Shown piece after piece: positions 62,529 through 64,000 of a stretch of 64,000 nucleotides of DNA. The position numbers and the translations under genes are program-made. Every line of letters starts with the position of its first letter. The stretch's first letter is position 1. The DNA is from Pseudomonas sp. ML96 (GTDB lineage: Bacteria > Pseudomonadota > Gammaproteobacteria > Pseudomonadales > Pseudomonadaceae). The stretch lies in contig NZ_JPMY01000046.1 of NCBI RefSeq assembly GCF_000761545.1, forward strand, positions 1 through 64,000, written 5' to 3'. Below the pieces are notes generated by a model that worked only from the letters and a program-made list of their open reading frames with translations, was not told the DNA's origin and made no database searches.

Positions 62529-63893
62529 ATGTCCCTCGATATCGTCATCCTCGCCGCCGGCCAGGGCACCCGCATGCGCTCGGCCTTGCCCAAGGTGCTG
62601 CATCCGGTTGCCGGCAAGCCCATGCTCGGCCATGTCATCGACACCGCCCGCAAGCTGGCGCCGCGCAAGATCCACGTGGTCATCGGCCACGGTGCCGAAT
62701 TGGTCCGCGAGCGCCTGGCGGCCGACGATATCAACTTCGTGCTGCAGGCCGAGCAGCTGGGTACTGGTCACGCCGTGGCCCAGGCGCTGCCGGCGCTGGA
62801 AGCGGAGAAGGTACTGATCCTCTATGGCGATGTGCCGCTGACCCAGGTGGAGACCCTGACCCGTCTGCTCGAGCAGGCCAACGAGTCCCAACTGGGACTG
62901 CTGACGGTCAACCTGGCCGATCCCACCGGCTACGGCCGCATCGTGCGTGACGCCAACGGCGTGGTGCAGGCGATCGTCGAGCACAAGGATGCCAGCGAGG
63001 CGCAACGCGCCATCTGCGAAGGCAACACCGGCATCCTCGCCGTACCGGGCAAGCGCCTCGGCGATTGGCTGGGCCGCCTGTCCAACAGCAACGCCCAGGG
63101 CGAGTACTACCTCACCGACGTGATCGCCATGGCCGTGGCCGACGGCCTGGTGGTGGCTACCGAGACCGCCCAGGACGAGATGGAAGTGCTGGGCGCCAAC
63201 GACCGCATTCAGTTGTCGCAGCTCGAATGTCATTACCAGCAACGTATGGCTCGCCAGCTGATGGCCCAGGGCGTAACCCTGTTCGACCCGCATCGTTTCG
63301 ACGTGCGTGGCGAAGTGAGCGTGGGCCGCGACGTGACCATCGACATCAATGTGATCCTCGAAGGCCGCGTGGTGATCGAGGACGATGTGCAGATCGGCCC
63401 GAACTGCGTGATCAAGGATTCCCTCCTGCGCCGCGGCGCCATCGTCAAAGCCAACAGTCACCTGGAAGGTGCCGAAGTGGGCGAGGGCGCCGACTGCGGC
63501 CCGTTTGCCCGTCTGCGTCCTGGCGCCAAGCTCGGTGCCAAGGCCCATGTCGGCAACTTCGTCGAGCTGAAGAACGCGGTGCTGGGCGAGGGCGCCAAGG
63601 CCGGCCACCTGAGCTACCTGGGCGACGCCGAGATCGGCGCGCGCACCAACATCGGCGCGGGCACCATCACCTGCAACTACGACGGTGCCAACAAGCACAA
63701 GACGGTGATGGGCGAGGACGTGTTCATCGGCTCCAACAGCTCCATCGTCGCCCCCGTGACCCTGGGCAACGGCGCCACCACCGGTGCCGGCTCTACGGTG
63801 ACCCAGGACGTACCGGCGGCCGCACTGGCTGTGGGCCGCGCTAAGCAGCGCAACATCGAAGGCTGGAAGCGCCCGCAGAAGATGCCGAAGTAG
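62529..63893 (+). CDS. glmU: Bifunctional N-acetylglucosamine-1-phosphate uridyltransferase / glucosamine-1-phosphate acetyltransferase
   Basis: A 454-residue enzyme making UDP-GlcNAc. The N-terminal uridyltransferase has LAAGQGTRMRSALPKVLHP and the C-terminal acetyltransferase is a left-handed beta-helix with hexapeptide repeats (VVIEDDVQIGPNCVIKDSLL, GARTNIGAGTITCNYDGANK). The ATG at 62529 gives the standard length. It follows the atp operon, as in other pseudomonads. Confidence 0.97.
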   Translation: MSLDIVILAAGQGTRMRSALPKVLHPVAGKPMLGHVIDTARKLAPRKIHVVIGHGAELVRERLAADDINFVLQAEQLGTGHAVAQALPALEAEKVLILYGDVPLTQVETLTRLLEQANESQLGLLTVNLADPTGYGRIVRDANGVVQAIVEHKDASEAQRAICEGNTGILAVPGKRLGDWLGRLSNSNAQGEYYLTDVIAMAVADGLVVATETAQDEMEVLGANDRIQLSQLECHYQQRMARQLMAQGVTLFDPHRFDVRGEVSVGRDVTIDINVILEGRVVIEDDVQIGPNCVIKDSLLRRGAIVKANSHLEGAEVGEGADCGPFARLRPGAKLGAKAHVGNFVELKNAVLGEGAKAGHLSYLGDAEIGARTNIGAGTITCNYDGANKHKTVMGEDVFIGSNSSIVAPVTLGNGATTGAGSTVTQDVPAAALAVGRAKQRNIEGWKRPQKMPK

Positions 63894-63908
63894 TCGGATG
63901 CGAGTAAG

Positions 63909-63936
63909 CAAAAGGCGGCCTTGGCCGCCTTTTGTG
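63909..63936 (+). terminator. Intrinsic terminator of glmU
   Basis: CAAAAGGCGGCC (63909-63920) pairs with GGCCGCCTTTTG (63923-63934) around TT. The bases after it (to 64000) show no gene. Confidence 0.85.
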
Positions 63937-64000
63937 CATTCTGAGCTTGACCGAAAGCTTTCATTAGGTTTTGATTCGCGCACTTATCTTTCGAATCGAA

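Overview
This window comes from a high-GC gammaproteobacterium of the genus Pseudomonas and spans the chromosomal replication origin. The evidence is gene order and protein sequence. gyrB-recF-dnaN-dnaA runs leftward and rpmH-rnpA-yidD-yidC-mnmE-mnmG-rsmG-parA-parB-atpIBEFHAGDC-glmU runs rightward, with a DnaA-box cluster between them. The tag/glyQ/glyS/gmhB and hemF/aroE/tsaC/dprA/def/fmt/rsmB/trkA neighbourhoods match the arrangement I remember from P. aeruginosa PAO1. I cannot assign a species; the mendocina/alcaligenes side of the genus is a guess.

Layout. (1) 1-13594 is accessory: a partial chemoreceptor, a small monooxygenase, a LysR regulator, an iron-uptake surface-signalling set (FecI-like sigma, FecR-like regulator, TonB receptor) with a probable Fur box, a gamma-glutamyl-polyamine cluster (FAD oxidase, XRE-cupin regulator, glutamine-synthetase-like ligase), a lipoprotein, PBP7, a CigR-like protein and an EamA transporter. 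(2) 13596-31718 is conserved housekeeping DNA: aroE-hemF, qor, tsaC-dprA, a LysM protein, def-fmt-rsmB-trkA, a TPR protein, a PilZ protein, a late acyltransferase, tag, a methyltransferase, glyQ-glyS-gmhB and a PlsC-like acyltransferase. (3) 31928-39899 is a block I believe is absent between gyrB and the PlsC-like gene in PAO1. It holds a six-gene lipid operon resembling E. coli ynbABCD plus an acyltransferase, a previously unannotated RsmX/Y/Z-type regulatory RNA on the minus strand, a ureidoglycine-aminohydrolase-like cupin and a LysR regulator. (4) 40037-63893 is the origin region proper, with two perfect parS palindromes inside recF, oriC between dnaA and rpmH, a second A+T-rich stretch upstream of mnmG, and the complete ATP synthase operon followed by glmU.

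The most interesting items are the following. The lipid operon encodes a nearly complete private route (acyltransferase, CDP-diglyceride synthase, CDP-alcohol transferase-like protein, a PAP2/dual-specificity phosphatase fusion, and a hydrolase-methyltransferase fusion), and its CDP-alcohol transferase has Asn at two of the four canonical catalytic Asp positions. The RsmA-titrating RNA candidate has three hairpins with GGA in the loop and further GGA motifs. The atp promoter has a spacer that is a G7-AA-C7 palindrome. Three operator-like motifs lie exactly 24 bp apart in front of the polyamine gene. Perfect DnaA boxes continue into coding sequence to the right of oriC. A palindromic dispersed repeat occurs in two copies.

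No tRNA, rRNA, CRISPR array or insertion sequence was found. Long antisense reading frames are common because of the high GC content and are not reported as genes.
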